From Rubrivivax sp. (lineage in GTDB: Bacteria > Pseudomonadota > Gammaproteobacteria > Burkholderiales > Burkholderiaceae_C): a stretch of DNA of 64,000 nucleotides. Location of the stretch: assembly GCA_016707445.1 (NCBI GenBank), contig JADJHR010000002.1, positions 66,791 to 130,790 on the forward strand, in the 5' to 3' direction. The position numbers and the translations under genes are program-made. The number at the start of each line of letters is the position of its first letter. Positions within the stretch are counted from its first letter, which is position 1. Shown here piece by piece: positions 9,267 to 17,389 of this stretch. Below the pieces are notes generated by a model. It was given only the letters and a program-made list of their open reading frames with translations. It searched no databases and was not told the origin of the DNA.

Positions 9267-10517
9267 TCAGGCAGCAATGCGCACCGGCAGGCGCGTGAAG
9301 CCGCGCACGAAGGTCGATCGCACCCGCACGGGTTCGCCCACCACCTCGATCACCGGGAAGCGCACCAGGATCTCTTCCCACAGGATCTTCAGCTGCATCT
9401 CGGCCAGGCGATTGCCCACGCAGCGGTGGATGCCGAAGCCGAACGACAGGTGCTGACGCGGACGCGCGCGGTCGACGATGAAGTCGTCGGGGCGCTCGAT
9501 CGCGGTGTCGTCACGGTTGCCCGACAGGTACCACATCGCGACCTTGTCACCTCGTCTGATCAGCTTGCCGCCGACCTCGCTGTCGGCGACCGCGGTGCGC
9601 CGCATGTAGGCCAGCGGGGTCTGCCAGCGGATGATCTCGGGCACCAGGCTGTCGACCAGCTTGGGGTTGGCGCGCAGCTTGGCCCATTGCTCGGGGTGCT
9701 GGTGCAGCGCCAGCAGGCCGCCGGTCATGCTGTTGCGCGTGGTGTCGTTGCCGCCCACGATCAGCAGCACCAGGTTGCCCATGTACTCCAGCGGCGTCAT
9801 GTTGCGCGTGGCCGGGTTGTGCGCCAGCATCGACACCAGGTCGTTGCCCGGGGCCGCGTTCACCCGCTCGTTCCACAGACGCGTGAAGTAGCCCAGCATC
9901 TTGCCCAGTTCGGCCATGCGTTCGGCCGGGTCCAGCGCGTCGGGGTTGATGCGCTTGTTCATCGTCGACACGTCGGACCACCAGGTCAGCAGCCGCCGGT
10001 CCTCGACCGGAAAGTCGAACAAGGTGGCCAGCATCAACGTGGTCAGCTCGATCGAGACCTTGTCCACCCAGTCGAAGGTCTCGCCGCGTGGCAGGCTGTC
10101 CAGCACCTTGATCGTGCGCTCGCGGATCAGCGCCTCCATCGTGGCCAGGTTGGCCGGCGCGACGATGGGCTGCACCGCCTTGCGCTGCTCGTCGTGCTTG
10201 GGCGCGTCCATCGCGATGAACATCGGCAGCTGTTCTTCGGGCGGCGGGTCGAACAGCGTGATGCCGCCGTAGCCCCATTCCGACGAGAACAGCGCCGGAT
10301 GGGTGTCGACATGCATGATGTCCTGATAGCGCGTGATCGACCAGTAAGGCCCGGCCCAGGGGCTGACCGCATGGTGCACCGGGTCGTCACGGCGCAGGCG
10401 TTCGAAGTAGGGCAGTTCGACGCCGTCGGCGAAGTACTGGACCGTGGCCGGGTCGAGCTGGTCCAGCGGCATGCTGGCGGCGTGTTCGCGGGCGGCGGCA
10501 AGGGCAGGCGTCATCAT
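9267..10517 (-). CDS. Cytochrome P450 of the CYP153 alkane hydroxylase family
   Basis: A 416-residue soluble P450. Family landmarks recalled from CYP153 proteins are FIAMDAPKHDEQR, LLIVGGNDTTRNSMTGG (oxygen-activating I helix), EIIRWQTPLAYMRR (the ExxR motif) and SFGFGIHRCVGNRLAE with the haem Cys at residue 366. CYP153 enzymes hydroxylate medium-chain alkanes at the terminal carbon and epoxidise some alkenes. The 2Fe-2S ferredoxin just upstream is the natural electron donor, and an epoxide hydrolase lies above that. No ferredoxin reductase is in view. It is the last gene of a four-gene minus-strand operon. Confidence 0.92.
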   Translation of the reverse strand: MMTPALAAAREHAASMPLDQLDPATVQYFADGVELPYFERLRRDDPVHHAVSPWAGPYWSITRYQDIMHVDTHPALFSSEWGYGGITLFDPPPEEQLPMFIAMDAPKHDEQRKAVQPIVAPANLATMEALIRERTIKVLDSLPRGETFDWVDKVSIELTTLMLATLFDFPVEDRRLLTWWSDVSTMNKRINPDALDPAERMAELGKMLGYFTRLWNERVNAAPGNDLVSMLAHNPATRNMTPLEYMGNLVLLIVGGNDTTRNSMTGGLLALHQHPEQWAKLRANPKLVDSLVPEIIRWQTPLAYMRRTAVADSEVGGKLIRRGDKVAMWYLSGNRDDTAIERPDDFIVDRARPRQHLSFGFGIHRCVGNRLAEMQLKILWEEILVRFPVIEVVGEPVRVRSTFVRGFTRLPVRIAA

Positions 10518-10551
10518 CTTGACTTTCGTGTCGTGACGAGTTTTCAGCCGC

Positions 10552-10872
10552 TCAGTGCTGGCCTTCTGGCAAGGTCACCACGATGCCGTCCAACGCGTCG
10601 CTCATCGTGATCTGGCAGGCCAGTCGTGAGCTGTCCTGCAGGCCGGCGCTGAAGTTCAGCATCTCATTTTCCTGGCTGGTTCGCGCACCGGACACTGCAT
10701 TCCAGGGGGCGTCGATGTAGATGTGGCAGGTGGCGCAGGCGCATTGCCCGCCGCAGTCACCGTCGATGCCCGGCACGCCGTGGTCGGTGGCGGCGCGCAT
10801 CAGCGTGGTGCCGGTCGGCACGTCCACCGCATGCCGGCGGCCGTCGAACGCAATGAAGTTCACTGTCGGCAT
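10552..10872 (-). CDS. 2Fe-2S ferredoxin, electron donor to the P450
   Basis: A 106-residue adrenodoxin/putidaredoxin-type ferredoxin. Ligands C40, C46, C49 and C86 fit the pattern C-x5-C-x2-C-x36-C (DGDCGGQCACATC and SSRLAC). I start at MPTVNFIAFDG (10872), which gives the usual length. The frame is open upstream to a GTG at 10953 and an ATG at 10929, so an extra 19-27 residues are possible. No strong Shine-Dalgarno decides it. It is 34 bp upstream of the CYP153 gene, so its role as redox partner is a sound inference. Confidence 0.9.
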   Translation of the reverse strand: MPTVNFIAFDGRRHAVDVPTGTTLMRAATDHGVPGIDGDCGGQCACATCHIYIDAPWNAVSGARTSQENEMLNFSAGLQDSSRLACQITMSDALDGIVVTLPEGQH

Positions 10873-10962
10873 ATCGAGGGTCAGTGGTTCTGCGGCCGGA
10901 GGTTGAGGCCTGAATTCCCTGCCGTCCATGTCGAAAACCCGTGGCCGCACCACGCCGGTGCG

Positions 10963-11931
10963 TCAAAGCCCGCGCAGGAATTCGATCAGGTGCTGGTTGA
11001 CGGCGTCAGCGCGCTCGCGCTGGATCCAGTGGCCGGCACCGTCGATCAGGTGGCAGCCGCGCAGCCCCGGCAGGGTGCGCGCAAAGGCGTCGATCTGCCC
11101 CTGCGACGCCGGAAAGCGCAGCACGTCGTCACGCGTGCCGGCGATGAACAGCGAGGGCTGGCGGATCGGCTGGCCACGCCAGGGCGACAGCAGCGCCGTG
11201 TTGCGGCGCAGGTTACGGTACCAGTTCAGGCCGCCTCGAAAGCCGCTGGCTGCAAAGGCCGCGCCGTAAACCGCCAGGTCGTCGGCGCTCAGCCAGGCCG
11301 GCAGTTGCTCGGGCTCACACGTGTTGGCCAGCAGGCCGCCGGCGCCCAGGCGGCCGAAGGTGCTGCGTGCCGACGCGTCGCCCGAGCCGCTGTAGTGGAT
11401 GCGGCGGATGCTGGCCGTGGGGTCGCTTTCGAGCTCGGCTTCGGCCTGGCCCGGCGGCTGGAAGTACTGCATGTAGAAGTCATGGATGCCGGCCTGTTCC
11501 AGTGCGCTGATGAGGTCGATGCGCCCCGGCGGGGCGTAGGGCACGCTCATGCCCACGACGGCGTGGAACAGGTCGGGCCGCAGCAGTGCGCAGTGCCAGG
11601 CCACGGCCGCGCCCCAGTCGTGGCCGACCACCACGGCACGCGTGTGCCCCGTCTCCTTGCCCAGCACCTTCACCAGGTCGACCATGTCGCCCACCAGGTG
11701 CAGCAGCGTGTAGGCCTCGACGTCAGCCGGTGCCTCGGTGCCGCCGTAGCCACGCATGTCGGGTGCGGCCACGCGGTAGCCGGCGGCGGCCAGCGCCTGT
11801 ACCTGGTGGCGCCATGAGCAGGCCAGCTCGGGGAAGCCGTGGCACAGCAGCACCAGCGGGCCCTGCCCACTTTCGGTGACGCTCATGCGCAGGCCGTTGA
11901 CCTGCAGGCGGCGCGTGGCAACGGCTGTCAT
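10963..11931 (-). CDS. Alpha/beta hydrolase, epoxide hydrolase type
   Basis: A 322-residue alpha/beta-fold enzyme. The oxyanion motif HGFPE starts at residue 31. The nucleophile is Asp105 in GHDWGAAVAW, and an Asp nucleophile followed by Trp is typical of soluble epoxide hydrolases. The catalytic His is in GAGHWIQRE near the C-terminus. Lid tyrosines are present (HDFYMQYFQ and NWYRNLR). In an operon with CYP153 and its ferredoxin it could open epoxides formed from alkenes; that link is inference. A haloalkane dehalogenase is the main alternative, but the HGFPE motif argues against it. Confidence 0.85.
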   Translation of the reverse strand: MTAVATRRLQVNGLRMSVTESGQGPLVLLCHGFPELACSWRHQVQALAAAGYRVAAPDMRGYGGTEAPADVEAYTLLHLVGDMVDLVKVLGKETGHTRAVVVGHDWGAAVAWHCALLRPDLFHAVVGMSVPYAPPGRIDLISALEQAGIHDFYMQYFQPPGQAEAELESDPTASIRRIHYSGSGDASARSTFGRLGAGGLLANTCEPEQLPAWLSADDLAVYGAAFAASGFRGGLNWYRNLRRNTALLSPWRGQPIRQPSLFIAGTRDDVLRFPASQGQIDAFARTLPGLRGCHLIDGAGHWIQRERADAVNQHLIEFLRGL

Positions 11932-11934
11932 GCG

Positions 11935-12660
11935 CTACACGTCCAGCGCCGCGATCGATGCGTAGCTGCTGCCGAGCCACATCTTCAGCCGCTGGCGTTC
12001 CATCAGGCCCAGGCCCGGGCCGTCGGCGCCGCTGCCATGGCGCGCGGCCCAGAAGCTGGCGTTGCGCGAATCGATCTTCTGCACCACTGCATCCTGCAGC
12101 TTCTTCAGGTCCATCACCTTGGCGCCCAGGCCGCGCGCGCGCTCTAGCTGGCCCGAGCGGTCGAGCTGGCCGAAATCGTCACCACGCAGCTGGTTGCGCA
12201 CGATCACGTACTGCAGGCGCTGGCCGAAGCGGTCGAGCAGCCGCGCCAGCAGGTCCACCGAATCTCGGCCCGAATCCATCACATGCCAGTAGTGCAGCGC
12301 CAGGCCCGACAGGTCGGCCATGTCGAGCACGCCCGACTCGTCCATCCACTTGACCAGGCCGTCCTGGGTCTGCGCGGCCAGGTCGACCAGCACACGCCGC
12401 CCGGGCTGCTCGACGGCGGCTTCGATGATCGCGTCCAGCGCCTCGTAGCGATCGACCAGGGCCGGCGACGCGTATTCGGCATAGAAGCGAAGCAGCGAGC
12501 CGTGCGAGCGGTCGGTGTCGAAACCGACGAAAGGCAGGCCGTTGTCGATGAAGTACTGCGCCAGCAGCCGCGACACCATTGACTTGCCGACGCCGCCCTT
12601 CTCACCCCCGATCAGATGGATGCGGGAGATGACAGGGTTGGTGATGGTCGGGATTTCCAT
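11935..12660 (-). CDS. ParA/MinD-like P-loop ATPase of unknown role
   Basis: A 241-residue SIMIBI-class NTPase. The deviant Walker A GGEKGGVGKS is at residues 18-27, with GFDTDRSHGSLLRF as the A' motif and VLVDLAAQTQ as the Walker B-like segment. The later sequence (YVIVRNQLRGDD and the Trp-rich tail) does not match a standard ParA, so it is probably not chromosome partitioning. It ends 3 bp before the epoxide hydrolase gene and leads the operon. I chose the ATG at 12660 (MEIPTITNPV); an in-frame start at 12696 is possible. Why an ATPase leads a P450 operon is unclear. Confidence 0.75.
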   Translation of the reverse strand: MEIPTITNPVISRIHLIGGEKGGVGKSMVSRLLAQYFIDNGLPFVGFDTDRSHGSLLRFYAEYASPALVDRYEALDAIIEAAVEQPGRRVLVDLAAQTQDGLVKWMDESGVLDMADLSGLALHYWHVMDSGRDSVDLLARLLDRFGQRLQYVIVRNQLRGDDFGQLDRSGQLERARGLGAKVMDLKKLQDAVVQKIDSRNASFWAARHGSGADGPGLGLMERQRLKMWLGSSYASIAALDV

Positions 12661-12806
12661 GGCACGGGGCCTTGCAGACGGTGGTGGGGCGGCCATTGTG
12701 CACAGCCCGACCCGACCCGACCCGCCCTGCGCTGTGTACGGCAGCGCCCGCGTTTGGCCAATGCTCGGCCCGACTTCGGCAATGGGCCGGTGCGGCTGCT
12801 GCGATT

Positions 12807-13364
12807 TCAGGGGCTGGGCGCTGTCGGCGACGAATCCTCGGCCGGCGCAGCCTCGGCAGGGCGGCGCCGCGCGCGGTGGTCAGTGCCGGCCAGGTGCTCG
12901 ATGCGGGCGCCCCGGCTGCACTGCCGGCAGACCAGCACCGGCACGCGCGAATGTGTGATCAGGCCGGGGATCACGCTGCCGGTCAGCAGCCGCATCACGG
13001 CGTTGCTGCCGGTCGAGGCCACCACGATCAGGTCGCACTGCAGGTCGGCTGCCGCCTGCGAGATGCAATGCGCATCGTCGGGCCCGGCGCTCATGGCCTT
13101 GCGCCAGCGCACGCCGGCACGCTCGGCCACCTGGCCGGCCGTGGCCAGCAACTGTTCGGCATTGATGCGGGCCTGACGGTCGAACTCCTCCGAGGACGGC
13201 AGGCTGACCGCCGGCATCTCGGTGGCCGGCATCACGTAGGTCGGCAGCACAGCGTACAGCACGACCTCGGCGTCGTGCGCATGGGCCAGTGCCACGCCCT
13301 CGTCCAGCGCAAATTGCACCGATGGATCGGCGTCGACGACGATCAGGATACGGTCGTAAGCCAT
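12807..13364 (-). CDS. Universal stress protein (UspA family)
   Basis: A 185-residue protein with the Usp fold: MAYDRILIVVDADPSVQFALDE at the N-terminus and LIVVASTGSNAVMRLLTGS at the nucleotide-binding loop, which resembles the ATP-binding G-x2-G-x9-GS pattern with the first positions altered. It ends the fold with VPVLVCRQC, and a ~40-residue Arg/Ala/Pro-rich tail follows. It is divergent from creA across 205 bp. The function is general stress tolerance by family; no specific stimulus is visible. Confidence 0.88.
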   Translation of the reverse strand: MAYDRILIVVDADPSVQFALDEGVALAHAHDAEVVLYAVLPTYVMPATEMPAVSLPSSEEFDRQARINAEQLLATAGQVAERAGVRWRKAMSAGPDDAHCISQAAADLQCDLIVVASTGSNAVMRLLTGSVIPGLITHSRVPVLVCRQCSRGARIEHLAGTDHRARRRPAEAAPAEDSSPTAPSP

Positions 13365-13569
13365 GGGGCCTCCTTGCAGTGCACGCCTTGCCAGCCACGG
13401 GCGTGGCCGGATCGGGGACCAGCATATCGACAGCCCCTGCGTGGGGCAATCGGGTTCAGCGCGCGCCTTCGCGGCCCGCCTTGCGCTGCGTCATCATCGG
13501 TGCTGCCGCTGGCATACCGGCGCTGGCCCCCGCTGCTGCGATGCAGATTCTTCGATGAAAGGCGAATAC

Positions 13570-14049
13570 ATGACCGCTCACCCCGCCAAGGTGCTGCTGC
13601 TGGGCCTGGCCCTGGCCACCGGTTGCACCTTGGCCGCCGATACGATCGGCGAGGTCGACACGGTGTTCAAGCTGATCGGCCCCGACCACAAGATCGTCGT
13701 CGAAGCCTTCGACGACCCCAAGGTGCTGGGCGTGACCTGCTATGTGTCGCGTGCCCGGACGGGCGGCATCAAGGGCGCTTTCGGCCTGGCCGAGGACAAG
13801 GCCGAGGCCTCGATCGCCTGCCGCCAGGTCGGCGCTATCAGCTTTGCCAAGCCGCTGCCGCAGCAGGAAGAGGTGTTCAGCGAACGCATGTCGATCCTGT
13901 TCAAGAAGCTGCGCGTCGTGCGCATGGTGGACCTGCGGCGCAACGCCCTGGTCTACCTGACCTACTCTGAGCGCGTCATCGAAGGCTCGCCGCAGAACAG
14001 CGTGACGGCGGTGGCCGTAGACCGCGCCACGCCGATCCCGCTGCGCTGA
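13570..14049 (+). CDS. creA: CreA family periplasmic protein
   Basis: A 159-residue protein with an N-terminal signal peptide (AKVLLLGLALATGCTLA, cleavage probably after TLA), followed by the CreA core: IGEVDTVFKLIGPDHKIVVEAFDDPKV, GVTCYVSRARTGGIKGAFGLAEDKAEASIACRQVG and a C-terminal SPQNSVTAVAV segment. The biochemical role of CreA is unknown. I chose the ATG at 13570 because AAAGG lies 6-10 bases upstream; an in-frame ATG at 13555 is the alternative. Confidence 0.9.
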   Translation: MTAHPAKVLLLGLALATGCTLAADTIGEVDTVFKLIGPDHKIVVEAFDDPKVLGVTCYVSRARTGGIKGAFGLAEDKAEASIACRQVGAISFAKPLPQQEEVFSERMSILFKKLRVVRMVDLRRNALVYLTYSERVIEGSPQNSVTAVAVDRATPIPLR

Positions 14050-14094
14050 GGCACCGCACGGCGGCAGTGCGCCTGCGCTGAATTCGGACTCGAA

Positions 14095-15477
14095 TCAGCC
14101 GGGAGACGCCTGCGCCCCCAGCGCCGCCAGCGCGCGCAGGTCGGCCGCCTGGCCCAGGCCCCAGCAGGCCTGGATCAAAGCGCTGCAGCGTTCGGCGCCC
14201 AGCACCGGGTCGGCCATGCCGTGAAACTTGGCTTCGAGCTGCGCATCGCTCATGGGCCTGGCCAGCGAGCCGATCGCGTGCTCGACGAACACGCGCACGC
14301 GGCGGCCGTCGGTCAGCACCGCGGTGACGTCGGCGCTGGCCTCGTCGATCGAATCGTCGACCGTGGCCACCACCTTGCGCCGCAGCGCCACCATGTCAGC
14401 GCGGTTGACGATGGCGTCGGCAAATTCATCTTCGCCCGCGCGGCCGAAGCTCAGGCCCGCAGCGCAGCCGTGATAGACGCTGAACTTGGCCTGCAGACCG
14501 TCGGCAGGCTCTTTCTTGCCGGTGAGTTCGAGCACCAGCGAATGCACCTTCAGCTCGATGCGCTCGACCAGCTGCGGCGCAACACCCTGGGCGCGCAGCT
14601 GCGCGCAGGCGTCGATGCTGGGGTGGATCACGATGCCGCAGGCAAAGGGCTTGTAGGTGTTGAAGCTGATCTCGAAACGTTGGCCCAGCTCCGAGGTGAC
14701 CTGCGGCCAGTCGTTCTTGGTCGAGATGGTCTGCATCATGCCGCGCGGGGCCTCCAGCGCGCGGCTGCTGGCGGTGTAGCCGTGCTGCGCCATCAGCGCC
14801 GCCATCAGCCCGGCGCGCGCCGCGCCGCCGGGATGGAAGGGCTTGGTCATGGTGCCGAACTGCTCGCGCACGCCGATCGGCTGCGACGCCGCGATGCCCA
14901 GCGCCATCGCGGTGCGCGGCGCATCAAGCTGCAGCAGCCGTGCACAGGCCGCGGCCGCGCCCAGCATGCCGGTGCTGCCGGTGATGTGCCAGCCGCGGTC
15001 GTAGTGTTCCGGGTACATCGCGTTGCCGACGCGGCAGCTCACGTCGATGCCCAGCACCAGCGCGTCGATCAGCGCACGGCCGCTGGCGCCGGTCAGCTCG
15101 GCCAGCGCCAGCAGTGCGCTGGCCACCGGCCCGGCCGGATGGATGATGGTCTTGAGGTGGGTGTCGTCGAAGTCGAAGGTGTGCGAGCTGATGCCGTTGA
15201 TCAGCGCCGCGCTGGCCACGTCCACACGTTCATGCCGGCCCAGCAGCGTGGCCTGCGCGGCGGGTTGCAGCACCTGCACCGCCGCCAGCGCAGCCTGTGC
15301 CGTGTCGTGCTGCGCCGCCCCGACCGCACAGCCCGCCCAGTTCAGGAAGGTGCGGTGGGCCTCGTGGTCGACGGCGTCGCTCCAGCCGCGTGACGGATGC
15401 TTGGCGACGAAGTCCGCCAGCGTCTGTGTGATCGGCGGGGCATGGTGGTCGGCGGCGACCTGGGTGTTGCGGGCCAT
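14095..15477 (-). CDS. MmgE/PrpD family protein
   Basis: A 460-residue protein of the MmgE/PrpD superfamily, which includes 2-methylcitrate dehydratase and iminodisuccinate epimerase-like enzymes. Typical segments are SSHTFDFDDTHLKTIIHPAGPV, GWHITGSTGMLGAAAA and FGTMTKPFHPGGAARAGL. It lies 30 bp after a Bug-type receptor and a GntR regulator on the same strand. This arrangement is common in Burkholderiales where the receptor and enzyme handle an organic acid. The substrate cannot be read from the sequence. Confidence 0.88.
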   Translation of the reverse strand: MARNTQVAADHHAPPITQTLADFVAKHPSRGWSDAVDHEAHRTFLNWAGCAVGAAQHDTAQAALAAVQVLQPAAQATLLGRHERVDVASAALINGISSHTFDFDDTHLKTIIHPAGPVASALLALAELTGASGRALIDALVLGIDVSCRVGNAMYPEHYDRGWHITGSTGMLGAAAACARLLQLDAPRTAMALGIAASQPIGVREQFGTMTKPFHPGGAARAGLMAALMAQHGYTASSRALEAPRGMMQTISTKNDWPQVTSELGQRFEISFNTYKPFACGIVIHPSIDACAQLRAQGVAPQLVERIELKVHSLVLELTGKKEPADGLQAKFSVYHGCAAGLSFGRAGEDEFADAIVNRADMVALRRKVVATVDDSIDEASADVTAVLTDGRRVRVFVEHAIGSLARPMSDAQLEAKFHGMADPVLGAERCSALIQACWGLGQAADLRALAALGAQASPG

Positions 15478-15507
15478 TGAGGGGGATTCCGGGCGAAGTG
15501 GGGTGAA

Positions 15508-16473
15508 TCAGCTGTCGAGCTGGATGTTGCGGGCCTTGGCCAGCGTGGTCCAGCGAGCGATGTCGGCGCGCATGAAGGCGCCGAAGGCCTCGGGGCTCAT
15601 CGGGTTGGGCTCGACCGCTTCGATGGCCAGCTTCTCGCGCAGGTCGGGCGCCGTCAGCACGCCGGCCAACGTGTCGTTCAGATGTTTCACCACCACAGCA
15701 GGAATTCCCGCCGGGCCGACCACGCCATACCATTGCTGCGCGTCGAAACCCTTGAAGCCCGACTCGTCCAGTGTGGGCAGGTCCTTGAACAGCGGATGGC
15801 GCTGCAGGCCGGTCACCGCAAGAGGCCGCACGCGGCCCGAGCGGATGTGCGGCACGGCGGCCGCCAGGCCCGGGAACATGGCCTGGGTCTGGCCGCCGAT
15901 CAGGTCGGTGAAGGCCGGCGCGATGCCGCGGTAGGGGATGTGCACCATGAACGAGTCGACCTGCTGCTTGAACAGTTCCATCGTCAGGTGCGTCAGCGAG
16001 CCCGCGCCAGCCGAGCCGTAGCTGAGCTTGCCGGGATTGCGGCGCAGGTAGGCGACGAACTCCTTCAAGCTGTTCACCGGCAGTGCGGCGTTGACGACCA
16101 GCACGTTGGGCGTGCCGCCGATCATGCCCACCGGTGTGAAGTCCTTGATCGCATCGTAGGGCAGCCGGCGCGTCGCCGGGCTGGTACCGTGGGTGGCAAC
16201 ATAACCCTGCATCAAGGTATAGCCATCGGGTGCGGCACGCAGGGTGGCCTGGCAGGCGATGGTGCCACCGCCGCCGCTCTGGTTGTCGACCACGATGGTC
16301 TGTCTGAGCACCTGGCCCCAGCGCTCGGTGACGGTGCGGCCGATGAAGTCGCTGCCGCCGCCCGGGGCCACCGGCACGATGTAGCGGATGGGCTTGCTCG
16401 GAAAGGCGGACTGGGCCAGCGCCGGCAGGGCCAGCAGCGCGGGTGTGGCCTGAAGCAGGTGGCGTCGTTTCAA
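15508..16473 (-). CDS. Bug family tripartite tricarboxylate transporter receptor
   Basis: A 321-residue periplasmic solute-binding protein. The core has FPSKPIRYIVPVAPGGGSDFIGR, TIVVDNQSGGGGTIA and FTPVGMIGGTPNVLVV, all Bug hallmarks. The start is a TTG at 16473 (MKRRHLLQATPALLALPALAQS). AAAGGA lies 6 bases upstream, and the TTG overlaps the stop of the GntR gene as TTGA. The N-terminus is a signal peptide with two adjacent Arg (KRRHLLQ), possibly Tat-dependent, with cleavage near ALA. No TctA/TctB membrane genes are nearby, as is usual for orphan Bug proteins. Confidence 0.9.
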   Translation of the reverse strand: MKRRHLLQATPALLALPALAQSAFPSKPIRYIVPVAPGGGSDFIGRTVTERWGQVLRQTIVVDNQSGGGGTIACQATLRAAPDGYTLMQGYVATHGTSPATRRLPYDAIKDFTPVGMIGGTPNVLVVNAALPVNSLKEFVAYLRRNPGKLSYGSAGAGSLTHLTMELFKQQVDSFMVHIPYRGIAPAFTDLIGGQTQAMFPGLAAAVPHIRSGRVRPLAVTGLQRHPLFKDLPTLDESGFKGFDAQQWYGVVGPAGIPAVVVKHLNDTLAGVLTAPDLREKLAIEAVEPNPMSPEAFGAFMRADIARWTTLAKARNIQLDS

Positions 16474-17198
16474 GCGAGTTTCCTTTCGGGGGCTGTGGAC
16501 GGTGCATCCAGTGTGATCAGCAGGCGCTGCCGGCCCTGCAGCACATGGGCCTGGGCGAGCTTGTTGGCGCGCTCCTTGGCGCCGGCCACGATGGCTTCGT
16601 AGATGCGCCGGTGTTCGTTGTTCGATCTGCGCATGTTGACCTTGGCGTTGAAGTAGCGTCGCCGATACAGGTGCAGTTCCTTGGCGTGGTCTTCGTAGGC
16701 CCGCCGCGCGCGCTGGTTCGGCCATTGCGTCATCAGCAGCGCATGAAAGCGCAGGTTCAGCAGGTAGTAGCGCTGACCGTCGCCGGTCTCGCAGGCGGTG
16801 TCCATGCCGTCCAGCAGTTGCTCGAATTGCGGTCGGTCGGCATCTTCGAGCAGCTCGGCCGCGTGCTGCGCCGCGTGACCGAACAGCAGCGCGCGCAGCT
16901 CGTAGATTTCCAGCATCTCGCGCACCGAGATCTGGCGCACGAAGACGCCGCGGTTCGGTGCGGGCACCACCAGGCCGATGCCCGTCAGCATGCGGATGGC
17001 CTCGCGGATCGGGCCGCGACTGGTGCCCATGCGCAGGGCCAGCGCGGCTTCGTTCAGCCGCTCGCCGGGCGCGATCTCGCCGCCGTAGATCAGCTGCTGC
17101 AGCTGCTCGCAGATGCCATGTGCCAGCCCCAGCTCGGCCCGCGCCGCACGGGGCGGCGCGGGCGCGGTGCTGCGCGTGCTGACAGTGCGGGAAGGCAT
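16470..17198 (-). CDS. GntR family transcriptional regulator (FCD domain)
   Basis: A 242-residue regulator. The winged helix is near residues 30-90 (ICEQLQQLIYGGEIAPGERLNEAALALRMGTSRGPIREAIRML), followed by an all-helical FCD ligand domain (LEIYELRALLFGHAA and NLRFHALL). I start at the ATG at 17198 (MPSRTVSTRST). It heads an operon with a Bug receptor and an MmgE/PrpD enzyme, so it probably senses their organic-acid substrate. A perfect palindrome 57 bp upstream of its start is a likely operator, which would also sit between it and the divergent oxidoreductase gene. Confidence 0.9.
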   Translation of the reverse strand: MPSRTVSTRSTAPAPPRAARAELGLAHGICEQLQQLIYGGEIAPGERLNEAALALRMGTSRGPIREAIRMLTGIGLVVPAPNRGVFVRQISVREMLEIYELRALLFGHAAQHAAELLEDADRPQFEQLLDGMDTACETGDGQRYYLLNLRFHALLMTQWPNQRARRAYEDHAKELHLYRRRYFNAKVNMRRSNNEHRRIYEAIVAGAKERANKLAQAHVLQGRQRLLITLDAPSTAPERKLA

Positions 17199-17254
17199 GC
17201 TGCGGATGCTAGCGCAGCAGATCGCGTTGCGGTGCCAAGTGTTTTCGATCATCG

Positions 17255-17274
17255 ACAAAGTGTTGACACTTTGT
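17255..17274. promoter_or_regulatory. Perfect 20-bp palindrome, probable GntR operator
   Basis: ACAAAGTGT-TG-ACACTTTGT is a 9+9 bp exact inverted repeat with a 2-bp centre. A related half-site (CAAGTGTT) lies at about 17236-17243, and CGATC repeats flank it. It sits in the divergent region between the GntR gene (start 17198) and the oxidoreductase (start 17390). Autoregulation and control of both directions are inferred from position. Confidence 0.65.
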
Positions 17275-17389
17275 ATGATCACGATCGACACTCGATCCCA
17301 TGGCCAACCTGTTGACGCGCTGATCGTGGCCTGCTTTGGCAGCGACGATCACCGCGACAGCCGGCGCCCCCTCTGACCAGGTACTGCCG

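Noticed and set aside
12706..12725. Short CCCGA tandem repeat upstream of the ParA-like gene
   Set aside because: Only three full copies, non-coding and unremarkable in GC-rich DNA.
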